A stretch of DNA of 33,069 nucleotides from JBFXAN01 sp050184225 (GTDB lineage Bacteria; Chloroflexota; Dehalococcoidia; CAUJGQ01), in NCBI GenBank assembly GCA_050184225.1, contig JBFXAN010000065.1, positions 1 through 33,069 of the forward strand, written 5' to 3'. Shown here one piece after another: positions 1-6,304 of this stretch (its first letter is position 1; the number at the start of each line of letters is the position of its first letter). The notes below the pieces were generated by a model that saw only the letters and a list, made by a program, of their open reading frames with translations, was not told where the DNA came from and made no database searches. A program made the position numbers and the translations under genes.

Positions 1-41
1 AGATCAGGTCGAAACAGCGGTTTGAGAGCTGATTGCGACAT
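1..41 (-). CDS. Start of an unidentified gene leaving the left edge
   Basis: An ATG at 41-39 reads leftward off the window as MSQSALKPLFRPDL. An AGGAG ribosome binding site lies 8 nt upstream. Only about 13 codons are visible, so no function can be given. It sits left of a control-type repeat (211-243) like those upstream of the other leftward operons here, so it may be the first gene of another such operon. The start rests on the ribosome binding site alone. Confidence 0.5.
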   Translation of the reverse strand, partial: MSQSALKPLFRPD

Positions 42-210
42 CAGCGTTGCTCCTGTCAGGTTCGGACGTACTCGTCCACCATCTCCGGCAGATGCGCCGT
101 CCCCAATGGCTCCGTTCCCCGCCAGCGCTCGACCCGGTCGAATCTCCTCGGTCGGTCCTCGCCCTGACGGCCGCAGCCTATGAATCTAGGGTCGGTGGGA
201 ATATTGGGCG

Positions 211-243
211 CGCCGCTCCCGTTCCTGCGCCGAAGAAGGTCCA
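211..243 (+). repeat. Control-region repeat copy A
   Basis: This 33-bp block matches 4387-4419 at 30 of 33 positions and 6270-6302 at 29 of 33. In the third copy it lies directly before the start codon of the regulator at 6305, and its end (AAGAAGGTCCA) is that gene's ribosome binding region. Here the ATG position reads ATC and no regulator follows. It looks like the remains of a divergent regulator promoter. The rest of 42-338 holds no gene I can support. Confidence 0.6.
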
Positions 244-278
244 TCCGGTGTCCGGCCGAGCGCACCGATCGCCGACGG

Positions 279-305
279 AAAAGGGGCGGACACATGGTCC
301 GCCCC
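279..305 (-). terminator. Rho-independent terminator of the FAD oxidoreductase operon
   Basis: A perfect 9-bp stem (GGGGCGGAC / GTCCGCCCC) with a 5-nt loop lies at 283-305. On the minus strand it is followed at once by TTTT (279-282). It sits 34 nt after the stop codon at 339, where the end of the leftward operon is expected. Confidence 0.7.
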
Positions 306-338
306 ATCGTTACATGCGTCCTTTTGAGAGAGACGCAC

Positions 339-1631
339 CTATGCCGACTTCTGCGCTTCGTCGTCCTCGGCTGCTGCTCCGAAAAGACGGGCGCTGCGCT
401 CGATCGCGGCCAGCAGTCCTCCGGGAAAGACATCGGGCGAGCGCGCGATCGCGGGGAAGTTCATCGCCAGCGCGCGGACGAAACCGGGTGTGGCCGCCAC
501 GCCCTCAAGCCAGGCGAGCGACGCCGCGGGAATCTCCGGCGCGCGCGAGTGGGCGAGCGTACCGCGATAGGCGCTCCGAAAGATATCGTCGCGAAGCCGG
601 TGGAAGCCGGCCATCGTCGCCTCCCAGTCGGCGCCGTCGAGGACATCACCCAGGGCATCGGCGAGCAGGAAGCCGCCGCGGAGGGCGTCCTCGATGCCGG
701 TGCCGGTCGAAGGGTCTTTGCAATAAGCGGCGTCGCCGGTGAGCGCCCAGCCTGGTCCATAGGGCACGCGCAGGTAGTTCTCCACCCCGCGCGTGCCGTA
801 GACCGGTCCCTGCCGCTCCGCCCGCCCCATCCGCCGCGCCATCCCCGGCAGAGCCCGAAAGGCGACGTCAAACCGGCCGCCGGGATCGGCGCGGAACGCG
901 TCGAAGTCCCTGGTCTGCAGCTCCAGCACGAGACAGTCGATCCCCGGCTCCATCGGCATGATGTAGCCGATCCGGTCGTCGATGTAGAAGACCTCGCCCG
1001 TCGCCTCCGGCAGCGGCTCCACGTCGCGGTAATAGGCGTAGTAGATCGGACGCAGCGCCGGCACCTCGTCGTAGCGCTGCGCGTCGACCCAGCCCGCCAC
1101 GCTCGAGTTCTTGCCGTCCGCGCCGACCACGACGCGGGCGCACACCGACACCCGCCGTCCCGATGCCTTCCGCAGATGCACACCCGCCACCCGCCCGTCC
1201 TCCCAGATCAACCCTTCGGCGCGCGTCGATTGCCACACGGTCACGCTGGCCTGCTTCATCGCGTGCTCGATCAAGGTCATGTCCAGGCGGCTGCGGCGGG
1301 GGCACAGGGCATAGGCGCCGGGCGCGCGCACCGCCCCTTCGACGATCACGTCGCCGACATACGTCCGCTGGCGCGTGATCCGGCGAAAGCCGGCCGCCTC
1401 CACGTCGGCGAGCACACCCAGCCGCGCGAGCAACTCGACACCGGACGGATGGAGATAGTGGGTGGAGAGCGTGTCGCTGGGGAAGCGGTCGCGGTCGACG
1501 AGCAGCACCCGCCGCCCCTGCCGGCCCAGCAAGATCGCGAGCCCGGCGCCGGCGACCCGCCCCCCAATGATCACCACGTCAAACTCCGTCTCGTGGACGT
1601 GGCGGCCGTCATAGCGCAGCAGCTTCGTCAT
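339..1631 (-). CDS. FAD-dependent oxidoreductase, geranylgeranyl-reductase/monooxygenase type
   Basis: This 430-aa protein has an N-terminal dinucleotide-binding motif, DVVIIGGRVAGAG (about residues 18-30), followed by the usual acidic strand end (LLVDRD). A second FAD motif, GDAAYCKDPSTGTGIEDAL, lies near residue 300. This is the layout of the PHBH/geranylgeranyl-reductase fold of flavoprotein hydroxylases and reductases. The substrate cannot be told. It is probably the last gene of the leftward operon that begins at 4257: the preceding gene ends 39 nt upstream and a terminator follows. Its place after several short unknown proteins makes tailoring of a small product possible, but nothing in the sequence proves it. 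Confidence 0.88.
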   Translation of the reverse strand: MTKLLRYDGRHVHETEFDVVIIGGRVAGAGLAILLGRQGRRVLLVDRDRFPSDTLSTHYLHPSGVELLARLGVLADVEAAGFRRITRQRTYVGDVIVEGAVRAPGAYALCPRRSRLDMTLIEHAMKQASVTVWQSTRAEGLIWEDGRVAGVHLRKASGRRVSVCARVVVGADGKNSSVAGWVDAQRYDEVPALRPIYYAYYRDVEPLPEATGEVFYIDDRIGYIMPMEPGIDCLVLELQTRDFDAFRADPGGRFDVAFRALPGMARRMGRAERQGPVYGTRGVENYLRVPYGPGWALTGDAAYCKDPSTGTGIEDALRGGFLLADALGDVLDGADWEATMAGFHRLRDDIFRSAYRGTLAHSRAPEIPAASLAWLEGVAATPGFVRALAMNFPAIARSPDVFPGGLLAAIERSARLFGAAAEDDEAQKSA

Positions 1632-1670
1632 GGTCGGTATCCTCCTGTCGGGAGAGGCGCTACCCGCTGG

Positions 1671-2234
1671 TCAGGGAGCGCCGTAGACGGCATAGACCGC
1701 CGAATAGGGCACACGCGCGACGACGCCGGCATGCTCCTCGTCGCAGCCGACCGTCGGAGCGACACCGCCGGTGGTCTCCAGCCGTTGAATGTACGCCACG
1801 CCGCCGAAGCTGCCAGGTGCGCCCGCCGCCGTCACCCGCAGCAACAGCCAGGGGATCGCGCTCGGTTCCGCGCTCGGCGCCCGCTCGACCACCTCCGCCG
1901 TGACGCTGCTGCCGTCGTTCGCCTGCCACGTCGGCCCGGCGAAGTGCGTGCCGGCGATCGCGCCGCTGTCGTCGAGCAGCACGGCCGCCGGCGCGGTGAA
2001 CGCCCACTCGAAGCCCGACCCCGCCGTGGCGCTCGCCCGACAGGTATAGACCTGCGCGCCGATGCCGAGCAGTTCGCGCTGTAGCACCTGCCCGTCCGGC
2101 GGCACCAGATTCGCCGGTACCCCACCCTGCGCCGCGTGCGACCGGCCCGCGCCGGCAAGCGCCATCAGGGCGCCGTACGCAACTGCAACCGCCGCGAAGA
2201 GCAGCGCCCATCGCGACGATCGAAACGTGTTCAT
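1671..2234 (-). CDS. Secreted DUF3455 domain protein
   Basis: This 187-aa protein begins MNTFRSSRW with a hydrophobic stretch and an AGAGRSHA region that fits a signal peptidase site. The start at 2234 is chosen because GGAGG lies 5 nt upstream; the frame stays open to 2285. The mature part has features of the DUF3455 family: an early LVPPDGQVL segment, a GAQVYTC segment and a GTHFAGPTWQANDGS segment. The function of the family is unknown. It is exported and probably co-transcribed with the FAD oxidoreductase 39 nt downstream and the Cys-rich gene upstream. Confidence 0.85.
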   Translation of the reverse strand: MNTFRSSRWALLFAAVAVAYGALMALAGAGRSHAAQGGVPANLVPPDGQVLQRELLGIGAQVYTCRASATAGSGFEWAFTAPAAVLLDDSGAIAGTHFAGPTWQANDGSSVTAEVVERAPSAEPSAIPWLLLRVTAAGAPGSFGGVAYIQRLETTGGVAPTVGCDEEHAGVVARVPYSAVYAVYGAP

Positions 2235-2371
2235 AACGACCTCCGAGTATCGAACCTTGCGCGGGATAACGCGCCCGCACGTCACTGGATGTCAGTACAT
2301 GGGATTGCGTGATGGTGACCAGCGCCGCCGGCCTGCGGAGGGTTGACGGCGTTGGTCTCAAACGATTCGTC

Positions 2372-2830
2372 CTAGGCGGCCGGGCGGTCACCATCGTAGA
2401 CGTAGGGATCGGCAGCCTCCCGAAGCTGCTCCGTCGGGTTCGCCATCTCCGTCACGATGAACGGGCAGCGCAGGCAGGCGGCCTTCCCCTCCTGCCGCCA
2501 CCAACGGCACGTTGACCGGATGCGGCAGGCGGGCAGCCCCTCGACCGCCGCCGGCAACTCCTCCACGACCCGCGAGGCCAGCCGGCACTGCCCTTGGGCG
2601 AAGTGCAGGCAGGCGCTCGCGGCGCAGGGAGCAGCCGCCCGGAAGACGGCGCCGGGCGACGCCGGCGCGGCCAGCGCCAGCAGTTCGTCCGTCACCGGCA
2701 GCGGCTGGACGAGGTGTGCCAGACGCGGCGCCCGCGCCGTGCCGCCGACCACGCCGAAGATCACCGCACCGTCCGTCTCGGGCGGCGCGCTCGGACAGAG
2801 CGACGCCGAATCCTCATGCGTAGCGGTCAT
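2372..2830 (-). CDS. Cys-rich soluble protein, family often labelled 'nitrogen fixation protein'
   Basis: This 152-aa protein contains eight cysteines: one near the N-terminus (LCPSA), three in CAASACLHFAQGQC, two in LPACRIRSTCRWW and a CLRC pair. The order of FGVVGGT, QPLPVTDELL, the cysteine block and CRWWRQEGKAACLRCP matches, from memory, a family in cyanobacteria and Chloroflexota often annotated as a nitrogen fixation protein without strong support. The spacing suggests metal or Fe-S binding, which is inference. The start at 2830 has GGAG upstream. The preceding short-protein gene ends only 10 nt away, so the two are almost certainly co-transcribed. Confidence 0.8.
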   Translation of the reverse strand: MTATHEDSASLCPSAPPETDGAVIFGVVGGTARAPRLAHLVQPLPVTDELLALAAPASPGAVFRAAAPCAASACLHFAQGQCRLASRVVEELPAAVEGLPACRIRSTCRWWRQEGKAACLRCPFIVTEMANPTEQLREAADPYVYDGDRPAA

Positions 2831-2840
2831 GGCTTTGCTC

Positions 2841-3110
2841 CTATCGGCGGATCGGCACCTCGCGCGGGACCACCGGACCCCGTGGCCCGGACGGCGGCGC
2901 GACAAGCCCAATGAAGATCGGCGGCTGGCCAAATATCGGAAGGGTGCCCGGCGTTGGATTCTCGTTAGTCAGCGCATAGCCGCTCACGTCATCTGCCGCC
3001 GCCAGCGCCCGCGCGACCCCGCGCGTCACCGCCTCGATGAAATCTTCCAGGTCAATGCGAGCGGGGACCGCGCCGGGTTGTTCCGTGGTCTGCTCCGTCT
3101 GCTCGCTCAT
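2841..3110 (-). CDS. Short DxxGY-motif protein P1
   Basis: This 89-aa protein starts at 3110 with AGGAGG upstream. It has an acidic, Gln/Thr-rich start, an amphipathic helix (IDLEDFIEAVTRGVARAL), the motif DDVSGYAL, and a Pro/Gly-rich hydrophobic tail (TLPIFGQPPIFIGLVAPP). There is no signal peptide and no cysteine. The D-[TV]-x-G-[YF] motif after a helical region, followed by a variable tail, is shared with proteins at 3214, 3635, 4000, 11978 and 20006. P1 is the most divergent in the helical part. I do not recognise a named family. The layout (constant front, variable back, several copies) resembles precursor peptides, but no standard peptide-modifying enzyme is nearby. Confidence 0.75.
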   Translation of the reverse strand: MSEQTEQTTEQPGAVPARIDLEDFIEAVTRGVARALAAADDVSGYALTNENPTPGTLPIFGQPPIFIGLVAPPSGPRGPVVPREVPIRR

Positions 3111-3146
3111 GATTGTTGCCTCCTGCGGCATGGTGTGTTTACCGCC

Positions 3147-3175
3147 GCCACCGCAGGAACTACTCCGGCGGTGGC
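3147..3175 (-). other. Intergenic stem-loop between two short-protein genes
   Basis: A perfect 8-bp inverted repeat (GCCACCGC / GCGGTGGC) with a 13-nt loop lies in the 103-nt gap between P2 and P1. No T-run follows on the minus strand, so it is more likely a processing or attenuation hairpin than a full terminator. Confidence 0.3.
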
Positions 3176-3213
3176 CGCGTCCGCTACGATGTGGCGCTCG
3201 TCGAGCACCTGTT

Positions 3214-3510
3214 TCAACCCGGAGGGTTGAGCGGCGACGTGCTGCCGTCGTCCGGGTCATAGATCGTGTCGAGCCAGATCGACGGGAACGGGAATGCGCC
3301 ACTGCCCGTGGGCCGGGGCTTCGGCACCACCACCCTCTCCTCGCGAATCCGGTACCCCTGCGTGTCCATGTCCTGGCTAGCGAGCAGCCGGCGCGTGTCG
3401 GACTCGAACACGTGTCGCTCGTCTTCTGTGAGACCGTTGTAGAAGGCCTGGAACTTCGCCGCGGCCCGCTCCCTGACCGCTTCCTGCTGCTGATTGCTGA
3501 TCTGTGTCAT
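3214..3510 (-). CDS. Short DTxGY-motif protein P2
   Basis: This 98-aa protein starts at 3510 with GGAGG 6 nt upstream. Its helical part (AAAKFQAFYNGLTEDERHVF then RRLLA) aligns closely with P3 (AAKLQAFYDGLTDDERAM then RRLVA). The motif DTQGYRI follows. The tail is rich in Pro, Gly and Asp (PKPRPTGSGAFPFPSIW, then DPDDGSTSPLNPPG) and shares nothing obvious with P3. A short inverted repeat, CAACCC/GGGTTG, overlaps the last codons and the stop. The family is unrecognised; a member of the same paralogous set as P1 and P3-P6. Confidence 0.8.
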   Translation of the reverse strand: MTQISNQQQEAVRERAAAKFQAFYNGLTEDERHVFESDTRRLLASQDMDTQGYRIREERVVVPKPRPTGSGAFPFPSIWLDTIYDPDDGSTSPLNPPG

Positions 3511-3634
3511 GGCTTCCTCCTGCCACATCTGGACGTCGCCGTCCGTCTTTGCTCGGCTGCTCCCTCGCACCCAGACGCCTGCCGAAGCACCGTGTCGAAT
3601 AGTGCCTGCTCCGGAGGCGTCCGGTCGCGACGTG

Positions 3635-3943
3635 CTACACCTCGGTCTGATAGGTGGGAGTGATCATGGTGTACAGAATCGGGCCGTTGGTGCGATAGGG
3701 AATCAGCCCTCCGGTCACCGGATCATCCAGGTTACGTGCTCCAGGTCGTGCCTTATTCCCGGAACCGTCGTCGTACACGGGCTTCATGTACCCCTCCGTG
3801 TCAGCCTCCTCGCCGGCCACGAGCCGGCGGACGCCGAGGATGCACATCGCTCGCTCGTCATCGGTGAGCCCGTCATAGAAGGCCTGGAGCTTCGCCGCCA
3901 GCTGGTTCGTGGTTTCCGCCTGCTCATTCGTGATCGTTGTCAT
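3635..3943 (-). CDS. Short DTxGY-motif protein P3
   Basis: This 102-aa protein starts at 3943 with AGGAG upstream. The frame is open much further to the right, but that part overlaps P4 and has no ribosome binding site. The N-terminus is Gln/Thr-rich, followed by LAAKLQAFYDGLTDDERAM, the motif EADTEGYM, and a tail (KPVYDDGSGNKARPG, then GGLIPYRTNGPILYT) unlike its paralogues. There is no signal peptide. It lies between P4 (56-nt gap) and P2 (124-nt gap). Close similarity to P2 in the first half and none in the second suggests the tail is under different selection from the front. Confidence 0.8.
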   Translation of the reverse strand: MTTITNEQAETTNQLAAKLQAFYDGLTDDERAMCILGVRRLVAGEEADTEGYMKPVYDDGSGNKARPGARNLDDPVTGGLIPYRTNGPILYTMITPTYQTEV

Positions 3944-3999
3944 CGCTGTCTCCTTTTGGATTCGGACTCTGTTCGATTGTTGGGACAGGAGCACGTGCC

Positions 4000-4257
4000 T
4001 CATGCTCCCTGCCCATTCGGCCGCGCCGCTCCACCGGCGCGGATGGCGTCGAGATAGGGGAACGGGTTGAAGCTGACCGCCCAGGCAAACCCGACGGTGT
4101 CGGACACCGACACGTCGCACTCCGCCGCCCGCCGCAACAGCTCGTGCAGCAGCACCTGTTCCGCTGGCGTCAGCAAGGCATGCAATCCGGTCAGCTTCGC
4201 GGCGAACGCGCGAACGTCCGCGTCCGTTACCGTCGCCGCTGGCTCGCCTGACATCAT
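4000..4257 (-). CDS. Short DTxGF-motif protein P4
   Basis: This 85-aa protein starts at 4257 with AGGAGG 7 nt upstream. Its helical part (FAAKLTGLHALLTPAEQVLL, then LLRRAAE) and its tail (SDTVGFAW, VSFNPFPYLDAI) are both closely matched by P5 at 11978-12235 in the other cluster. P4 and P5 are therefore a true paralogous pair, conserved through the tail. It is probably the first gene of the leftward operon ending at 339, and control repeat copy B lies directly upstream. Function unknown. Confidence 0.82.
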   Translation of the reverse strand: MMSGEPAATVTDADVRAFAAKLTGLHALLTPAEQVLLHELLRRAAECDVSVSDTVGFAWAVSFNPFPYLDAIRAGGAARPNGQGA

Positions 4258-4313
4258 CTCGCCGCCTCCTCTCCGATCCGCCCGCCAACCTGTCGCCGCC
4301 GGTTGATGGTGTG

Positions 4314-4419
4314 GAGGGTGCCGCCGTCATCGCGTCGGCCCCCTCACTTCCCACCACAAGACAACGATAGGCGGCGGACGAGCGCCCGCCGCTCCCGTTC
4401 CTGCGCCGATCAGGGTCCA
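4314..4419 (+). repeat. Control-region repeat copy B upstream of P4
   Basis: This block resembles 6168-6302. Both have a GAGGGTG segment, a CCCTC segment running into a CCCACCAC box, an ACGATAG box, and a CGCCGCTCCCG segment before a GGTCCA-ATG junction. In the second copy it is the divergent control region of the regulator at 6305, so here it probably carries the promoter of the P4-P3-P2-P1 operon. The gene-free stretch 4258-4628 holds this block, the stub at 4422 and the hairpin at 4522. Confidence 0.6.
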
Positions 4420-4421
4420 CC

Positions 4422-4480
4422 ATGCGTCCGAATGAGCTGACCGACGTGTCACGGTGGACCACCACCGCCCCGCGCCTCCC
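4422..4480 (+). pseudogene. Remnant of an XRE-NB-ARC regulator start
   Basis: At the position where copy C leads into a regulator, copy B leads into an ATG reading MRPNELTDVSRWTT. Short matches to the regulator N-termini are visible: TDV, as at 6305, and SRW-[ST]-T, as at 12920. Similarity then stops and no HTH or NB-ARC sequence follows. A deleted third regulator is the simplest reading, but the match is short. Confidence 0.35.
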
Positions 4481-4521
4481 CAACGTGCCTTGTTGGCCAT
4501 CCGCTGGTGCCACAGAAAGCA

Positions 4522-4551
4522 CACGCCGCGCTGCTCAAACAGCGCGGCGTG
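4522..4551 (-). other. Strong GC-rich stem-loop
   Basis: A perfect 12-bp stem (CACGCCGCGCTG / CAGCGCGGCGTG) encloses a 6-nt loop. It lies between the end of the secreted-protein gene (4629) and P4. There is no T-run on either side. It could end or slow transcription entering from the 6026-4629 operon. The same bases in the minus frame read ALFEQRGVCFLWHQRM, slightly like the start of an HNH nuclease. Confidence 0.4.
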
Positions 4552-4628
4552 CATCCGCATCTGGCAGATTCGCTACAGCAGCCGGGGATCACGCTCGCTT
4601 TGCGTCCTCGGCGCTGGCCCGCTTGCGG

Positions 4629-5624
4629 TTAGAAGTTCGAGTGCACCTGGGTCCGGCCGTGGTTGGGCGGGTAGGGCAGGTTGTCGTAGAAGACATCGAC
4701 GCGGAAGTTCATCGTGCTTTCGACGCTACACCCGTCGCAGTGCGGACTCAGCGTGATCGGCGTGGACGCCCACTCCCGGCCCTGTGGCACCTGTGGCTCC
4801 GGCAAGGGCATGCTGGCATGCACGGGAATGAACTCATGGCCAACCTGGCTGACCAGCCAGATCAACGGGTCGATTAAGTCCTCCTCCGTGGACCAGGCGT
4901 GCAGCGAGAAGCTGGTCGGCATGACAGGGAAGTTCTCCTCGGCGAAGGTCAGCGCCAGCTTCTCGTTGCGATCGTTGCGCGGGACGAACGTCCCCTCGCC
5001 ATAGCTCCCCGCCTGGCAGACGCCGGAGAGGTGCGCAACCCCCGACGGCGTCGTGTTCGGGAAGCAGCCGCCGGATCTGCCACCGTCCCAAAACACCGAC
5101 CAGAACCAGGTCGGCTCGCCCTTGCCGAACCAGTCGCCGTCCTCGCTGACGGTGATCTCGTCGAGGACCAGGCGGATGCGCTTGCGCGCCGTCGTGAAGT
5201 TCCCCTGTGCGGTCGCCGTGCGGTTGTCCGGCGTCCTCGCCGTAACGACGACTGTGTACGGCGTGTTGGACTTCAAGCCCGTCAGCCGCTGCTCGTGCGT
5301 CGTGCCGTAATAGGGGTTCGTGAACCGCGGGTCGTTGGCCGCGATGATTCCCGAAGTGATGGGCTGCGCCGGTTGCGACGTCAACGCGGCCGCTGTCGTT
5401 GTGATCGCCCCTGCGGTCGCCGGCCGGAAATCGATCGCGACCGTGACCGGCTCCGAGCTGGTGAAGGCGACGGTGGCCAGGGTGCCGCCTGCCTTGATCT
5501 GAAGCGGGCTGAGTGTTGGTGGGCCGGCAGCCTGCACCGGGTTGCCGAGCGCCGTCGAAGCGACCGCGGCGAGCGCGAGTACGACTCCCACGAGGGCGCG
5601 TCGGCACATTGTAGGGACGTTCAT
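4629..5624 (-). CDS. Secreted protein with fibronectin-like N-terminal half, unknown function
   Basis: This 331-aa protein starts at 5624 (AGGAG upstream). It has a signal peptide: a basic MNVPTMCRRAL start, a hydrophobic core and an NPVQAAG cleavage region. Residues about 30-140 look like a beta-sandwich with fibronectin-III-style wording (VTVAIDFRP, LTGLKSNTPYTVVVTARTPDNRTA). The second half is rich in Trp and Asp, with Cys pairs (GGCFPN, SGVCQAG, HCDGCS). I do not recognise the C-terminal domain. It is the second gene of a two-gene leftward operon divergent from the regulator at 6305, so regulation by that protein is likely. Confidence 0.75.
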   Translation of the reverse strand: MNVPTMCRRALVGVVLALAAVASTALGNPVQAAGPPTLSPLQIKAGGTLATVAFTSSEPVTVAIDFRPATAGAITTTAAALTSQPAQPITSGIIAANDPRFTNPYYGTTHEQRLTGLKSNTPYTVVVTARTPDNRTATAQGNFTTARKRIRLVLDEITVSEDGDWFGKGEPTWFWSVFWDGGRSGGCFPNTTPSGVAHLSGVCQAGSYGEGTFVPRNDRNEKLALTFAEENFPVMPTSFSLHAWSTEEDLIDPLIWLVSQVGHEFIPVHASMPLPEPQVPQGREWASTPITLSPHCDGCSVESTMNFRVDVFYDNLPYPPNHGRTQVHSNF

Positions 5625-5708
5625 GGCGGTTTCTCCTTCAGCTGGTGGCGTACAGACCAAGCGTTGTCAGGCCGCGATCCGGCCCAGCACAATTGGCCCG
5701 CACGGCAT

Positions 5709-6026
5709 TCAGCAGGTAGTCGGGTAGGCGACGACCTCACACTCGGGGCGTGCGGGACTCGATTGCTGAACAGAAGGAGCGGCGATCGCCCCGGTCATAC
5801 CGGCCCCGGCGGACACGCCGTCGCCGCCGAAACCCGGCGCTTGCGGCATCGTTGCCGTGATCGGCGCCGCCATCGGCGTGGTGGGGCGGTCGCCCGAATC
5901 CTGCCAGCGCACGGCCGCCACCAGCAGAAGCGCGGCGGCGAAACCCGCCACCACGAGGAAGACGGTGCCCCACCCCGGACGTGTGCCGGACCGCTCTTCC
6001 GGCCTCATCGATGTCTGCAACTTCAT
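5709..6026 (-). CDS. Small single-pass membrane or secreted protein
   Basis: This 105-aa protein starts at 6026, with GAGGA upstream. A charged N-terminus of about 20 residues (RPEERSGTRPGW) precedes one transmembrane segment (VFLVVAGFAAALLLVAAV). The outside part is rich in Pro, Gly and Ala and ends with two cysteines (RPECEVVAYPTTC). No family is recognised. It is the first gene left of the control region shared with the regulator at 6305; the next gene starts 84 nt further on. The late cysteine pair could form a disulfide. Confidence 0.7.
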   Translation of the reverse strand: MKLQTSMRPEERSGTRPGWGTVFLVVAGFAAALLLVAAVRWQDSGDRPTTPMAAPITATMPQAPGFGGDGVSAGAGMTGAIAAPSVQQSSPARPECEVVAYPTTC

Positions 6027-6167
6027 TGGTTCCTCTTTCCACCAGGCGCCCGCACGAATCTCGATGCGCATCGCCCGGTCAACTGGTTTGGTGTACTGAC
6101 GGATGGCCCCGCCCGTGGTCGCTCGTGTATCCGCTGGATCGACACACGGCGGCCGGCAAGCGTGATC

Positions 6168-6302
6168 GAGGGTGCTGTCATCACCTCCGGCGGCGCTCCG
6201 GCCGTCGTACGATGCTGACAGCACCCTCATCTCCCACCACGAGAAAACGATAGACCGCGACCGAGCGTGCGCCGCTCCCGTACAGGAGCCGAAGAAGGTC
6301 CA
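6168..6302. promoter_or_regulatory. Divergent control region C with 13-bp inverted repeat
   Basis: A perfect 13-bp inverted repeat has arms at 6168-6180 (GAGGGTGCTGTCA) and 6216-6228 (TGACAGCACCCTC), 35 bp apart. It lies between the gene starting at 6026 and the regulator at 6305. The CCCACCAC and ACGATAG boxes and the 33-bp block at 6270-6302 follow, ending in the regulator's ribosome binding region (GAAGAAGGT). The inverted repeat is a candidate operator or hairpin. Confidence 0.5.
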
Positions 6303-6304
6303 CT

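Noticed and set aside
180..2084. Long plus-strand open frame of about 630 codons
   Set aside because: It lies opposite the FAD oxidoreductase and DUF3455 genes, has no domain pattern and is Arg/His/Pro-rich, as expected of an antisense frame in GC-rich DNA.
2841..4257. Assignment of P1-P4 as lanthipeptide, NHLP-type or cyanobactin precursors
   Set aside because: Leaders do not match these types, cysteines are nearly absent, and no LanM/LanB, YcaO, radical SAM or peptide transporter gene is in the window.
4522..4551. Rho-independent terminator
   Set aside because: The stem is strong but no T-run follows on either strand, so it is listed only as a stem-loop.
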